From contig NZ_LZKQ01000189.1 of assembly GCF_001668675.1 (NCBI RefSeq), forward strand, positions 22,655-86,654: 64,000 nt of DNA. The letters are read 5' to 3'. The notes below the pieces were generated by a model that ran no database searches, had not been told where the DNA came from, and worked only from the letters and a program-made list of their open reading frames with translations. The translations under genes and the position numbers were made by a program. This document shows positions 8,939 to 17,798 of this stretch, piece after piece; the stretch's first letter is position 1, and every line of letters starts with the position of its first letter. This DNA comes from Mycobacterium asiaticum. Lineage in GTDB: Bacteria > Actinomycetota > Actinomycetes > Mycobacteriales > Mycobacteriaceae.

Positions 8939-10297
8939 ATGCGTCCCTACCACGTCGCCATCGTCGGCTCCGGTCCGTCGGGGTTCTTCGCCGCCGCTTC
9001 CCTGCTCAAGGCCGCCGATGCGGCCGACGAGCTGGACGTGGCCGTCGACATGCTCGAGATGCTGCCCACCCCGTGGGGGCTGGTGCGCTCCGGCGTGGCG
9101 CCCGACCACCCCAAGATCAAGTCGATCAGCAAACAATTCGAGAAGACCGCCGCGGACCCGCGGTTCCGCTTTTTCGGCAACGTCGTCGTGGGTGAACACA
9201 TCGAGGCCGCCGAACTGGCCGAGCGATACGACGCGGTGGTCTACGCCGTGGGCGCGCAGTCGGACAAACCGCTCAACATTCCCGGCGAGGATCTGCCCGG
9301 CAGTATCTCCGCGGTCGACTTCGTGGGTTGGTATAACGCGCACCCCCATTTCGAGGACAAGACACCGAATCTGTCCGGCGCCCGCGCGGTCGTGGTCGGC
9401 AACGGCAACGTCGCGATCGACGTCGCCCGCATCCTGGTCACCGATCCCGACGTCCTGGCGCAAACCGACATCGCCGACCACGCGCTGGAGTCGCTGCGGC
9501 CGTGCGGGGTCGACGAGGTGGTGATCATCGGCCGCCGCGGTCCACTGCAGACGGCGTTCACCACACTGGAATTGCGTGAACTCGGCGAGCTCGAGGGTGT
9601 CGACGTGATCGTCGACCCGGCTCAGCTGGAGAACATCACCGAAGAGGAAGCCGAGGCGGCGGGCAAGACCACCAAGCAGAACATCAAGGTGCTGCGGGGG
9701 TACGCCGAACGCGCGCCGCGCCCCAACCACCGCCGGATCGTGTTCCGTTTCCTGACCTCACCGATCGAGATCAAGGGCGAGCAGCAGGTGGAAAGCATCG
9801 TGCTGGGCCGCAACGAGCTGGTCACCGACGAGAGCGGATGGGTGTCGGCCAAGGACACCGGCGAACGCGAGGAACTGCCGGCGCAACTCGTCGTCCGCTC
9901 GGTCGGCTACCGCGGCGTGCCCACTGCGGGCCTGCCGTTCGACGAGAAGCGGGGCACCATCCCGAACACGGACGGCCGCGTGGACGGCAGCCGCAATGAA
10001 TATGTCGTCGGCTGGATCAAGCGCGGCCCCACCGGGGTGATCGGCACCAACAAGAAGGACTCGCAGGACACCGTCGACACGTTGCTGGCGGACCTGGCCG
10101 GCGCCGCCCTGTCGGACTTCCCCGCCGACCACGGCGACCGGCTCGCCGCCTGGCTGGTCGAACGGCAACCCAAAGTGGTCACCTCGGCGCAGTGGGAGGT
10201 TATCGACCGGTTCGAGCGGGCGGCCGGCGAGCCGCACGGCCGGCCCCGCGTCAAGCTGCCGAACCTGGCCAAGCTGCTACACGTCGGACACGGCTGA
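8939..10297 (+). CDS. fprA: NADPH-ferredoxin reductase FprA
   Basis: The 452-residue flavoprotein moves electrons from NADPH to ferredoxins, which in mycobacteria feed cytochromes P450. It resembles adrenodoxin reductase: an N-terminal FAD-binding VAIVGSGPSGFFAA (from residue 6), MLPTPWGLVRSGVAPDH close to residue 60, an NADP-binding VVVGNGNVAIDVARIL near residue 155, and a C-terminal GWIKRGPTGVIGTNK block. AGAAGGT stands just before the ATG. It is divergent from prfB across 109 bases and converges on the next gene so tightly that the two stops overlap within TGATCA. Confidence 0.96.
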   Translation: MRPYHVAIVGSGPSGFFAAASLLKAADAADELDVAVDMLEMLPTPWGLVRSGVAPDHPKIKSISKQFEKTAADPRFRFFGNVVVGEHIEAAELAERYDAVVYAVGAQSDKPLNIPGEDLPGSISAVDFVGWYNAHPHFEDKTPNLSGARAVVVGNGNVAIDVARILVTDPDVLAQTDIADHALESLRPCGVDEVVIIGRRGPLQTAFTTLELRELGELEGVDVIVDPAQLENITEEEAEAAGKTTKQNIKVLRGYAERAPRPNHRRIVFRFLTSPIEIKGEQQVESIVLGRNELVTDESGWVSAKDTGEREELPAQLVVRSVGYRGVPTAGLPFDEKRGTIPNTDGRVDGSRNEYVVGWIKRGPTGVIGTNKKDSQDTVDTLLADLAGAALSDFPADHGDRLAAWLVERQPKVVTSAQWEVIDRFERAAGEPHGRPRVKLPNLAKLLHVGHG

Positions 10298-11884
10298 TCA
10301 CGGGTCGAACAACACCCCGGGATTGAGGATCCCGGCCGGGTCCAGCGTGTGCTTGACCGCCCGCAGCGCCGCGGCGAACGGGCCGGGTCGTTGCCGGTCA
10401 TACCACGGCCGGTGGTCGCGACCGACCGCGTGGTGGTGGGTGATGGTCCCACCGGTGGCGCTGATCGCTTCGGAGACAGCGGCTTTCATCTCGTCCCACT
10501 GTGCGTCCAGGGATCCCCACCGGCCCGCGGCATAGATCCCGTAGTAGGGGGCCGGCCCGTCGGGATAGACGTGGGTGAACCGGCAGGTCACCACGCCGGC
10601 GCCGCAGACCCGCTCGATCACGGCGCGGGCGGCACCCGTCACCGCGGCATGCAAGGTCTCGAATCCGTCCCAGGTGCAAGCGGTTTCGAAGGTCTCGGCG
10701 ATGACGCCGTGACGCGCGAGGGCGTCGCGTTGGTAGGGCATGCGGAGGAACGCCGAACGCCAGCTCTCCGAAGCGTCGGCCGAACCCGGTTCGGCGCCGT
10801 GGGAGTCACGGCTGCGGCGTGCGATGACGGTGCCGCCGTGTTCGGCGGCGATCTCGATGGCGCGGTTGAGCCACGGATCTATCGGGTGGTCCGCGGATTC
10901 GAAGGCGAGCACCAATAATCCGCCGCCGACGGCGGTACCCGCATTGAGGAACGCTTCGGCGGGATCGAGCAGTCGGCAGTTCGCCGGGAACAGCCCGGCC
11001 TGCGCGATGATGCGGGTAGCGGTGACCGCGGCGGTCCAGTCTTCAAACGCCACCGACGCGGTCACTTGCCAGCGGGGCCGGTTCTGCAGCCGCATCCACG
11101 CCTCGGTGATGACGCCGAGGGTGCCTTCGGAGCCGACGAAGAGCCGGTCCGGAGACGGCCCGGCACCCGAACCCGGCAGCCGACGGGATTCGCTGACCCC
11201 GGCCGGAGTGACCACCCGCACCGATTCGGTCAGATCGTCGATGTGGGTGTACAGGGTGGCGAAGTGCCCGCCGGCGCGGGTGGCGAGCCAACCGCCGAGG
11301 CTGGAAAAGGCGAACGACTGCGGAAAGTGGCGCAGCGTCAGGTTGTGCCGGCGCAGCTGGTCCTCGATCCATGGCCCCAGCGCCCCCGCCTGGATCCGGG
11401 CCGCCCGACTGACCTGGTCGACCTCGACCACCGCGCTCATGGCGCTGACGTCCAGCGTGATCGCCGGCGCCTCGAAGCGGGGTTCCACCCCGCCCACCAC
11501 GGAGCTGCCGCCGCCGTACGGAATGACCGAAATCCGTTCGCGGGTGCACCAATCCAGCACATCGATGACATCCTGCTCACGGCGCGGGCGCACGATCAGG
11601 TCCGGAACATGGTCGAGCTTGCCCTGCAGATTGCGGGCGACGTCGCGAAATGCTTTGCCGCGCGCGTGACCTGCCCTATCGATGACCTGACTGGAGCACA
11701 GCGCCGCCAGTGCCGCCGGCGGCGTGACTCGCGGGCCGGGCAGCCCGAGCGCGGCAGGATCCGGCGGACGGTGGTCGGTGAGGTCGTGGCCGGGCAGCAT
11801 CGCCGCCACGCGGGTCACCAGCTCGTCCGTCTCCTGCTGCGTGAGGGCCTGTTCGAGCGTCCCCCACCCCCACCACGAACGCAT
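10298..11884 (-). CDS. agpS: FAD-binding oxidase, alkyldihydroxyacetonephosphate synthase-like
   Basis: This 528-residue protein belongs to the PCMH/VAO-type FAD family. The FAD-binding half contains ISVIPYGGGSSVVGGVE and GALGPWIEDQLRRHNLTLRHFPQS, and the C-terminal half carries the HHHAVGRDH histidine block of alkyl-DHAP synthases. In animals the enzyme makes ether lipids; bacterial homologues are often annotated AgpS without proof, so the substrate here is open. Its position next to fprA is the same as Rv3107c in M. tuberculosis. The start MRSWWGWG at 11884 is typical of the bacterial proteins. Confidence 0.85.
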   Translation of the reverse strand: MRSWWGWGTLEQALTQQETDELVTRVAAMLPGHDLTDHRPPDPAALGLPGPRVTPPAALAALCSSQVIDRAGHARGKAFRDVARNLQGKLDHVPDLIVRPRREQDVIDVLDWCTRERISVIPYGGGSSVVGGVEPRFEAPAITLDVSAMSAVVEVDQVSRAARIQAGALGPWIEDQLRRHNLTLRHFPQSFAFSSLGGWLATRAGGHFATLYTHIDDLTESVRVVTPAGVSESRRLPGSGAGPSPDRLFVGSEGTLGVITEAWMRLQNRPRWQVTASVAFEDWTAAVTATRIIAQAGLFPANCRLLDPAEAFLNAGTAVGGGLLVLAFESADHPIDPWLNRAIEIAAEHGGTVIARRSRDSHGAEPGSADASESWRSAFLRMPYQRDALARHGVIAETFETACTWDGFETLHAAVTGAARAVIERVCGAGVVTCRFTHVYPDGPAPYYGIYAAGRWGSLDAQWDEMKAAVSEAISATGGTITHHHAVGRDHRPWYDRQRPGPFAAALRAVKHTLDPAGILNPGVLFDP

Positions 11885-11893
11885 GCCGGTGGG

Positions 11894-12097
11894 TCAGCGC
11901 TTGAGAACGACGAAGGCCCCGAAGGCGACCAGCAGCGCCAGCGCCAGCATGATGCCCCAGCCGGCACCGGCGAATATCCAGGTGACGGCGATCAGGGCCA
12001 GAAACGGGGACGCCGCGAAAAGCGCGATTCCAGGGTTCTGCCTGATCACCGCCAGCGCGCTCTTGGCCCGGATCGGGTCGATTTCCTTGCCTGCCAT
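11894..12097 (-). CDS. Small two-helix membrane protein of unknown function
   Basis: The 67-residue product has a charged N terminus (MAGKEIDPIRAKSA) and two adjacent hydrophobic helices covering roughly residues 25-65, ending in Lys-Arg. I chose the ATG at 12097; a GTG at 12124 would add nine residues and neither has an obvious ribosome site. It lies nine bases upstream of agpS on the same strand, so it may be co-transcribed with it. I do not recognise a family. Confidence 0.5.
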   Translation of the reverse strand: MAGKEIDPIRAKSALAVIRQNPGIALFAASPFLALIAVTWIFAGAGWGIMLALALLVAFGAFVVLKR

Positions 12098-12187
12098 TCG
12101 TTCAGAATGCCAGGTGAGCGGCACAATGCAAGCCGGTCAAGCCGATCGGCGAGGATGAATGTGACAAGCCGAGAGGGGTGGCACCAA

Positions 12188-13282
12188 ATGACCATCACTA
12201 CCGAGGAGCGCGCCGAGCTCCAGACGGCGGTTCGCGACCTGTTGCACGACCGCTGCACCGAGGCCGACGTACGGCGGGTGATCGGCACCGACGAGGGATT
12301 CGACCGCGAACTCTGGGGACTGCTGGCCGGGCAAGGCGTCACCGGCGTATTGGTCGACAGCGCATCCGGAGGCGTCGGCCTGGGCCCACTCGAGGTCGAG
12401 GCGATCGCCGAGGAGATCGGTGCGGCGCTGCTTCCCTCGCCGTGGTTGTCCAGTTCGGTGCTGACCGTCGCACTGATTCAGGCGGCCGGCGCCGAGGATG
12501 ACAAGCGGCGGCTGCTCCCCGGCCTTGCTGACGGCACGAAGCTCGGGACGGTCGCCATCACCGGTCCGCGGGGCACGTGGACCGCGAATGACGTTGCGGT
12601 GGAGGCCGATACGTCCGGCGCATTGTCGGGTAGCGCCCACTACGTGACCTGGGGGCACGTCGCCGACGTCGTGCTGGTGGTAGCCGACACGGGTGACGGC
12701 ATCGGCGTATTCGAAGTGACTCCGGATGCTGCAGGACTAACCCATTGCGCTGAAACGGTTTTCGATCCCACCGTGCGACTGTCGACGTTCACCTTCGACA
12801 ACACTCCCGCGCGACGGCTGGGCACCGCGGGCTGGGAGGCCGTCCAGGAAGCGCTGGATATGGCCGTGCTTGCGCTCGCCGGTGAACAGGTCGGCGGCTC
12901 CCGCCGGATCTTCGACATCACCGTCGAATACCTCAAGACGCGCATTCAATTCGGCCGGGTGATCGGCAGCTTCCAGGCACTCAAACACATGGCCGCCGAC
13001 CTGCTGCTGGAAAACGAGTCGGCGACGTCGGCGGCCCACCATGCGGCCGCGATGATGGCGGCGCGGAGCGAAAAGGCCGGGGGTGCGCTGGCGTTGGCCG
13101 GATTCGTGTGCGCCGAGACCTATGAGTCCACCGCCATGCAGGCCATCCAGATGCACGGCGGCATCGGCTTCACCTGGGAGCACCCCGCGCACCTGTTCGT
13201 GCGCCGGGCGCGTACCGGTATGCATTTGTTCGGTCCCCCAGCGGTGTACCGGGAACGCTACCTCGTTTCGAAAGGCGCCTGA
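12188..13282 (+). CDS. Acyl-CoA dehydrogenase-family protein, first subunit of a pair
   Basis: The 364-residue flavoprotein has an N-terminal helical domain, a middle beta domain and a C-terminal helical domain with the FAD/dimer blocks RRIFDITVEYLKTRIQFGR and AMQAIQMHGGIGFTWEHP. Members oxidise acyl-CoA thioesters to enoyl-CoA. GAGAGGGG lies before the ATG at 12188. The next gene begins one base after its stop and is a second, different acyl-CoA dehydrogenase. In mycobacteria adjacent unlike FadE genes usually encode alpha2-beta2 enzymes acting on steroid or other bulky side chains, which I infer here. I see no regulator next to it. Confidence 0.88.
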   Translation: MTITTEERAELQTAVRDLLHDRCTEADVRRVIGTDEGFDRELWGLLAGQGVTGVLVDSASGGVGLGPLEVEAIAEEIGAALLPSPWLSSSVLTVALIQAAGAEDDKRRLLPGLADGTKLGTVAITGPRGTWTANDVAVEADTSGALSGSAHYVTWGHVADVVLVVADTGDGIGVFEVTPDAAGLTHCAETVFDPTVRLSTFTFDNTPARRLGTAGWEAVQEALDMAVLALAGEQVGGSRRIFDITVEYLKTRIQFGRVIGSFQALKHMAADLLLENESATSAAHHAAAMMAARSEKAGGALALAGFVCAETYESTAMQAIQMHGGIGFTWEHPAHLFVRRARTGMHLFGPPAVYRERYLVSKGA

Positions 13283-13283
13283 C

Positions 13284-14471
13284 ATGTCATTGCCCACTGT
13301 CGACGAACTGCGTTCGGAAGTCCGGGACTGGTTGCAGCAGAACTGGACGGGACTGCCCAAACATGACGACCCCTGGAGCAGTTCGCCGGAGCGCATCGCC
13401 TGGCTGGAGCGGGTCCTGGACGCGGGATACGCGGTGCCGACCTACCCCACCGAATGGTTCGGCCGCGGCTATCCCAACGATCTCGCCGCGCACATCCGGC
13501 GGGAGTTCACCGCCGTCAAGGCGCCCGGGGCGGGGCAGGACAAATACAACATTCCGGCCAACACGATTCTGAAGCTCGGCTCAGTCCCGCTGAAGCAACA
13601 ACTGCTGCAAGATTTCCTGACCGAGCGGGCCCGCACCTGTCTGCTCTACAGCGAACCCGGTGCGGGTTCCGATCTCGCGGGTGTACGCACCACGGCGGTG
13701 CGAGACGGCGACCACTGGGTGGTCAACGGGCAGAAGGTGTGGACGTCCGGCGCGCAGACCGCGGACTATGCGCTGCTGATCGCCCGCACCGACTGGGACG
13801 CACCAAAACACAAGGGGCTCACCTTCTTCCTGCTGCCGATGAAGCAGCCGGGCATCGATGTGAGGCCGCTGGTGCAGATCACCGGCGAGTCCCATTTCAA
13901 CGAGGTGTTCATCACCGATGCGCTAGTGCCCCACGACCATCTGCTCGGCGCCGAGGGCGACGGCTGGCGCGCACTGCAGACCGCACTGGCCTATGAACGA
14001 TCCATCATGGGCGACACCGGGCGCTCGTCGCGCAATCGGTCACGGGCGGACGACCTGATCGCACTGGCGCGTGAGCACGGCCGGCTCGATGATGCCGCGG
14101 TGCGGCGTTCGCTGGCTGAAGTGTTGGCGCTGCGAGAACTCAACGCGCTCAACAACGCCCGCGCCAAGGCCAGCACCGAGCAGGGGACGTCCAGTTCGAT
14201 CATGTCGCTGGGCAAGCTGGCGATGTCGCGGATCCTGCACGCCGAGGCGCGGCTGAAGACCGAGCTGATCGGCGCGGCGGCGCTGCTGGCCGGCCGGGAC
14301 AACCCGGAGTCCGACGATGTCAATTTCCTTGCACTGAACGCGTTTTTCACCTCGATCGGTGGCGGCACCGACCAGATCCAGCGCAACATCATCGGGGAAC
14401 GAGTCCTCGGGCTACCCAAGGAACCAGAAGCCGACCGCGACATTCCCTTCCGCCAAGCCCGCCGGAATTGA
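13284..14471 (+). CDS. Acyl-CoA dehydrogenase-family protein, second subunit of a pair
   Basis: This 395-residue protein shows the acyl-CoA dehydrogenase order: LLYSEPGAGSDLAGVRTTAV (substrate/FAD loop), VVNGQKVWTSGAQTADYALLIAR, and C-terminal GGGTDQIQRNIIGERVLGLP. It starts one base after the preceding subunit gene, so the two are almost certainly co-translated and probably form a hetero-oligomer. Its sequence is the longer type usually carrying the catalytic Glu in such pairs, but I did not assign the residue with certainty. The stop at 14471 is followed within 20 bases by a DosR-type site belonging to the next gene. Confidence 0.9.
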   Translation: MSLPTVDELRSEVRDWLQQNWTGLPKHDDPWSSSPERIAWLERVLDAGYAVPTYPTEWFGRGYPNDLAAHIRREFTAVKAPGAGQDKYNIPANTILKLGSVPLKQQLLQDFLTERARTCLLYSEPGAGSDLAGVRTTAVRDGDHWVVNGQKVWTSGAQTADYALLIARTDWDAPKHKGLTFFLLPMKQPGIDVRPLVQITGESHFNEVFITDALVPHDHLLGAEGDGWRALQTALAYERSIMGDTGRSSRNRSRADDLIALAREHGRLDDAAVRRSLAEVLALRELNALNNARAKASTEQGTSSSIMSLGKLAMSRILHAEARLKTELIGAAALLAGRDNPESDDVNFLALNAFFTSIGGGTDQIQRNIIGERVLGLPKEPEADRDIPFRQARRN

Positions 14472-14489
14472 CCTTGCACCTCGCGGCCG

Positions 14490-14509
14490 GTGAGGACCGA
14501 AGTCCCTAC
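14490..14509 (+). promoter_or_regulatory. DosR-box-like site upstream of the nitroreductase gene
   Basis: GTGAGGACCGAAGTCCCTAC aligns with the DosR consensus TTSGGGACTWWAGTCCCSAA: the right half AGTCCC is exact and the left half GGAC is kept. The site lies about 34 bases upstream of the GTG at 14543. Confidence 0.65.
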
Positions 14510-14542
14510 CGGTCCGCAACGGACCTCCGTAACGTCGTAGTT

Positions 14543-15526
14543 GTGGACAAAGACGTGCTGCAGAACGCGGTGCTGCTGGCTTGCCGGGCGCCGTCGGTGC
14601 ACAACAGCCAGCCGTGGCGCTGGGTGGCCGAGGGCAACGCCGTGCACCTGTTCGTCGATCGCAACCGAACCGTACCCGCCACAGACGATTCCGGCCGCGA
14701 AGCGCTGATCAGTTGCGGTGCGGCACTGGATCACCTCCGCGTCGCCATGACCGCCGCGGGCCGGCGCGCGGGCACCGCCCGCTTCCCCAACCCCAACAAC
14801 CGCGATCACCTGGCCACGCTCGAATTCAGGCCGATCGACCAGGTCACGGCGGCCCAGCGCGATCGCGCGGGCGCCATCCTGCAGCGCCGCACCGATCGGC
14901 TGCCGTTCGACCGACCCGTCTACTGGAACCAGTTTGAAACGCTGCTGCGCAGCACACTCGACGACGACGCCGTCACTCTGGACGTCCTCGAGGACGAGAA
15001 ACGACCGCGCCTGGTGGAGGCGTCCCAGCTCAGCGCGGCGCTGCGCCGCGACGATGCGTCCTATCATGCCGAACTCGATTGGTGGACTTCGCCGTTCGTG
15101 CTGTCGGACGGCATGCCGCCGTCCGCGCTCGCGTCGGACAGCGAGCGGCTGCGGGTGGATGTGGCCCGGAACTTTCCGGTCCGCGGTCACCAGGACCGGC
15201 GCCCCGAAATCGCGACGGACTGGTCGAAGATCCTGGTGCTGTCGACGCCGGAGGACACCCGCGCCGACATCCTCAGATGTGGCGAAACACTTTCCAAGGT
15301 GCTGCTGGAATGCACCATGGCCGGAATGGCAACCTGCACGCTGACCCACCTGATCGAAGCGGACCGCAGCCGTGACATCGTGCGTGACCTGATCGGTGGG
15401 CGCGGCGAGCCCCAAGTTCTGATCCGCGTGGGGATCACGCCGGTGATGGAAGCGATCGAGCCGCCGACACCACGCCGACCCTTGAACACCGTCCTGGAAT
15501 TCCGCGAACCATCACGAGAAAGGTGA
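14543..15526 (+). CDS. Acg/NAD(P)H nitroreductase-family protein (Rv3127-like)
   Basis: The 327-residue product matches the mycobacterial Acg group of DosR-controlled nitroreductases: the opening block LACRAPSVHNSQPWRW, an RRRTDR-type Arg cluster (LQRRTDRLPFDRP) near the middle, and a C-terminal flavin-domain-like half (GMATCTLTHLIEADRSR). Acg proteins lack clear enzyme activity in several studies and may sequester FMN. The start is uncertain: the frame runs back to 14468, but a DosR-like site at 14490-14509 lies within that stretch, so I prefer the GTG at 14543, which has no ribosome site and would suit a leaderless transcript. It is followed after four bases by a split-barrel protein. Confidence 0.82.
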   Translation: MDKDVLQNAVLLACRAPSVHNSQPWRWVAEGNAVHLFVDRNRTVPATDDSGREALISCGAALDHLRVAMTAAGRRAGTARFPNPNNRDHLATLEFRPIDQVTAAQRDRAGAILQRRTDRLPFDRPVYWNQFETLLRSTLDDDAVTLDVLEDEKRPRLVEASQLSAALRRDDASYHAELDWWTSPFVLSDGMPPSALASDSERLRVDVARNFPVRGHQDRRPEIATDWSKILVLSTPEDTRADILRCGETLSKVLLECTMAGMATCTLTHLIEADRSRDIVRDLIGGRGEPQVLIRVGITPVMEAIEPPTPRRPLNTVLEFREPSRER

Positions 15527-15530
15527 CCCC

Positions 15531-15959
15531 ATGACCGACGAGCCGATCACCGTCCTATCTGAAAGCGAGAGTTGGGATCTGCTGGGCACCGCCGCGCTCG
15601 GCCGGCTGGTGACCACTTTCGCCGGTGAACCGGAGATCTTCCCGGTCAACTACGTGGCGCAGAACCGGACCATTCTGTTCCGGACCGCCGAAGGCACGAA
15701 GTTGTTCTCGGCGGTGGGCAATCACACCGTGCTCTTCGAGGCCGATGACCACAATGTCGCCGAAGGCTGGAGCGTGATCGTGCGCGGCCGCGCGCGGTTG
15801 CTGAAAACCGACGCCGAGATCGAGGAAGCCGACCGCGCCGGTCTCTACCCGTGGACGTCGACGCACAAATCCAACTACGTGCGCGTCACCCCGACCGAAA
15901 CCACCGGCCGCCGCTTCGTATTCGGTCCCGAGCCGGACCGCAACGAAACCGTCGCCTAA
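15531..15959 (+). CDS. Pyridoxamine 5'-phosphate oxidase-family (split beta-barrel flavin-binding) protein
   Basis: This 142-residue protein has the split-barrel start ESWDLLGTAALGRLVTTFAGEPEIFPVNYV, then ILFRTAEGTKL and VLFEAD strands, and WSVIVRGRARLL, the pattern of PPOX-like FMN or F420-binding proteins. The equivalent M. tuberculosis gene at this place is Rv3129, a DosR-regulon member. GAAAGG precedes the ATG by seven bases, and the gene lies four bases after the nitroreductase, so the two form one transcript behind the DosR-like site. The substrate is unknown. Confidence 0.85.
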   Translation: MTDEPITVLSESESWDLLGTAALGRLVTTFAGEPEIFPVNYVAQNRTILFRTAEGTKLFSAVGNHTVLFEADDHNVAEGWSVIVRGRARLLKTDAEIEEADRAGLYPWTSTHKSNYVRVTPTETTGRRFVFGPEPDRNETVA

Positions 15960-15963
15960 TCGT

Positions 15964-16389
15964 TCAACGGGTGACCAGCGCGTCCAGTTCGTGAGCGTCG
16001 GTGCCGGTGAGCCGGCGATGCATCGCCCAGGCAATGCGCCCGGCCTGTACCTTGGCGCGTTCGGCGGCCGGACCGGTGTACATCTCGTCAACGGTCTGCC
16101 GCCACAGCATCAGCCAGCGGACGAAGTGGCTGGCGGACAACGGCGTTCGCCGATGGATGTCCCGATGCGCCGCCAGCGCGCTGCCCCGATAGCGGCCGGC
16201 GCGGAACAGTACGGTCTCCCAGAAGTCGCACATGGTGGGCAGATGATTTTCGAGCCCGGTGGCCCGCAGCTGCTCGAACGGTGCGTACAGGACATCGTCG
16301 TGCAGCGCCCGGCCGTAGAAGCGGTCCAGCAGCGCTGCGACATCGGCGCGGTCGGCCAGATCGGCGCGGGTTGCCTCACGCATCGTCAC
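15964..16389 (-). CDS. Group III truncated haemoglobin
   Basis: The 141-residue protein has the trHb3 pattern seen in Campylobacter Ctb: Tyr B10 (DRFYGRAL, Tyr25), DFWETVLFRAGRYRG in the E-F region, proximal His F8 (ALAAHRDI, His75) and Trp G8 (HFVRWLMLW, Trp92). Such globins bind O2 and NO and are linked to NO tolerance. M. tuberculosis has group I and II globins but, as far as I know, no group III one at this locus. The GTG start at 16389 overlaps the tgs1 stop (GTGA), so it is translationally coupled to tgs1 and should share its DosR control. An ATG at 16383 is the alternative start. Confidence 0.85.
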   Translation of the reverse strand: MTMREATRADLADRADVAALLDRFYGRALHDDVLYAPFEQLRATGLENHLPTMCDFWETVLFRAGRYRGSALAAHRDIHRRTPLSASHFVRWLMLWRQTVDEMYTGPAAERAKVQAGRIAWAMHRRLTGTDAHELDALVTR

Positions 16390-17765
16390 ACCACCAGCGA
16401 CAGCGGTCCCCGCGTCGGAGGGTTCTTGCGCCGCTTGCTGATTCGTACCAGACGGGCCACCGCGTTTTCGATTCCCCGGCCCAATAGGTCGACGTCGGCG
16501 GCCACCTCGTAGTCGGCGAGAATGCCGAAGTACAGGTGGTCGGCATAGCTGAGCATCGCCACACCGGTCCGCAGGTCCAAAGCCAGCGGCGGCACCGGGT
16601 ACACCCCCACCACTTCCTTGTTCATGAACCGCAGCGGTCGGCGTGGCCCGGGCACATTGGTCGCGACCGTCACCACGCTGCGCTGCGGCAACCGCATCAG
16701 CAAGCCGACCGTCCAGGCCGTCAACACGAACGGGATCCGGTTGCTCAAGGACAGCAGCACATTTCCGGCCTGTCGTTGGCCACTGGACTTCACCCGGCGC
16801 AACCGGGTGTGCACGGTGCGCAACCGCTGCACCGGATTCTCCTCATCCACCGGAAGGCTCGGCAGCATCAGCGACACACGGTTGTCGGTCTTGTCGGATG
16901 CGTCCGCAGAACGCACCGAAACGGGCACCAGGGTCCGCAGCGAATCCGCCAGCGGCTGCTGACCGTGTTCGATCATGATATTGCGGTAGCTCTCGGTGAT
17001 CGCTGCCAGCGCAACGTCGTTGACGGTGACCTGAAAGGTCTTGGCGACCAGGTCGATATCGGCCATCGGGACCCGCGCGCCGCTGAACCGGCGCAGGTCA
17101 CTGAGCGGGCCGGTCAGCGCAGACGGGGCCGGGCTGAGCAGGCCCGCGGCGAGTTCGCCGGCACCCTGCGCGGCCCGGACGATGCCGGCCGTCACGGCGG
17201 CTGACGCGTTGATCAGGCCGCCGAGCAGCGACGTGCGCTGCGACACAGACTTTTTGGGCTCGTGAGCTGCTCGTACGTGATCGGCGAAACTTGCCACGCC
17301 GTCGTCGCACAAGCCGATCAGCATGTGGGTGGCCGCGATTCCATCGGCCATGCAGTGATGCACTTTGGTCAGCATCGCCCAGCGGTCGTCGGCGAGCCCC
17401 TCGATGACCCACACCTCCCACAACGGTCGATCACGGTCCAGACGCCTTGCCATCACATCGGCGATCAGCCCGAACAATTCCCGATCGCCGCCCGGTTGCG
17501 GCAGTGCGGCGCGGTGCACGTGCCGTTGGAGATCGAAATCGGGGTCGTCCACCCAGTCGGGTGCCCCGAAGTCCAACGGATGCACCCGCAGACGCTGCCC
17601 CAGCCGCGGACAGCTGCCGATCCGTTGGGCGAAGGTTGACATCAACGTTTTCTGCTCGGGAACCGGCCCTTCGATGACCGCGATCCCGCCGATGGCAAGG
17701 CTGACCCGCGGATTGGCGTCTTCGGCTTTGAGGAATCCGGCGTCCAGCGTGGTCAGGTGCTCCAT
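16386..17765 (-). CDS. tgs1: Wax ester synthase / diacylglycerol acyltransferase (triacylglycerol synthase)
   Basis: This 459-residue enzyme makes triacylglycerol from diacylglycerol and acyl-CoA, giving the lipid stores of hypoxic mycobacteria. The acyltransferase motif HHxxxDG is intact (HHCMADG, His136-His137, Asp141), with PLWEVWVIEG before it and a C-terminal NVPGPRRPLRFMNKEV block typical of WS/DGAT enzymes. It occupies the Rv3130c place between two DosR-regulon nitroreductases and starts MEHLTTLDAGFL like Tgs1. A DosR-like site stands 34 bases upstream of its start. The truncated haemoglobin gene overlaps its stop. Confidence 0.93.
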   Translation of the reverse strand: MEHLTTLDAGFLKAEDANPRVSLAIGGIAVIEGPVPEQKTLMSTFAQRIGSCPRLGQRLRVHPLDFGAPDWVDDPDFDLQRHVHRAALPQPGGDRELFGLIADVMARRLDRDRPLWEVWVIEGLADDRWAMLTKVHHCMADGIAATHMLIGLCDDGVASFADHVRAAHEPKKSVSQRTSLLGGLINASAAVTAGIVRAAQGAGELAAGLLSPAPSALTGPLSDLRRFSGARVPMADIDLVAKTFQVTVNDVALAAITESYRNIMIEHGQQPLADSLRTLVPVSVRSADASDKTDNRVSLMLPSLPVDEENPVQRLRTVHTRLRRVKSSGQRQAGNVLLSLSNRIPFVLTAWTVGLLMRLPQRSVVTVATNVPGPRRPLRFMNKEVVGVYPVPPLALDLRTGVAMLSYADHLYFGILADYEVAADVDLLGRGIENAVARLVRISKRRKNPPTRGPLSLVV

Positions 17766-17798
17766 GAGTATCACTATTCGCCGGCGGGATCGGCCAGA

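Noticed and set aside
11066..12187. Long rightward open frame joined to the acyl-CoA dehydrogenase at 12188, giving a 738-residue protein
   Set aside because: The first 370 codons lie antisense to agpS and read as low-complexity Arg/Gly/Pro. The dehydrogenase has its own ATG with GAGAGGGG.
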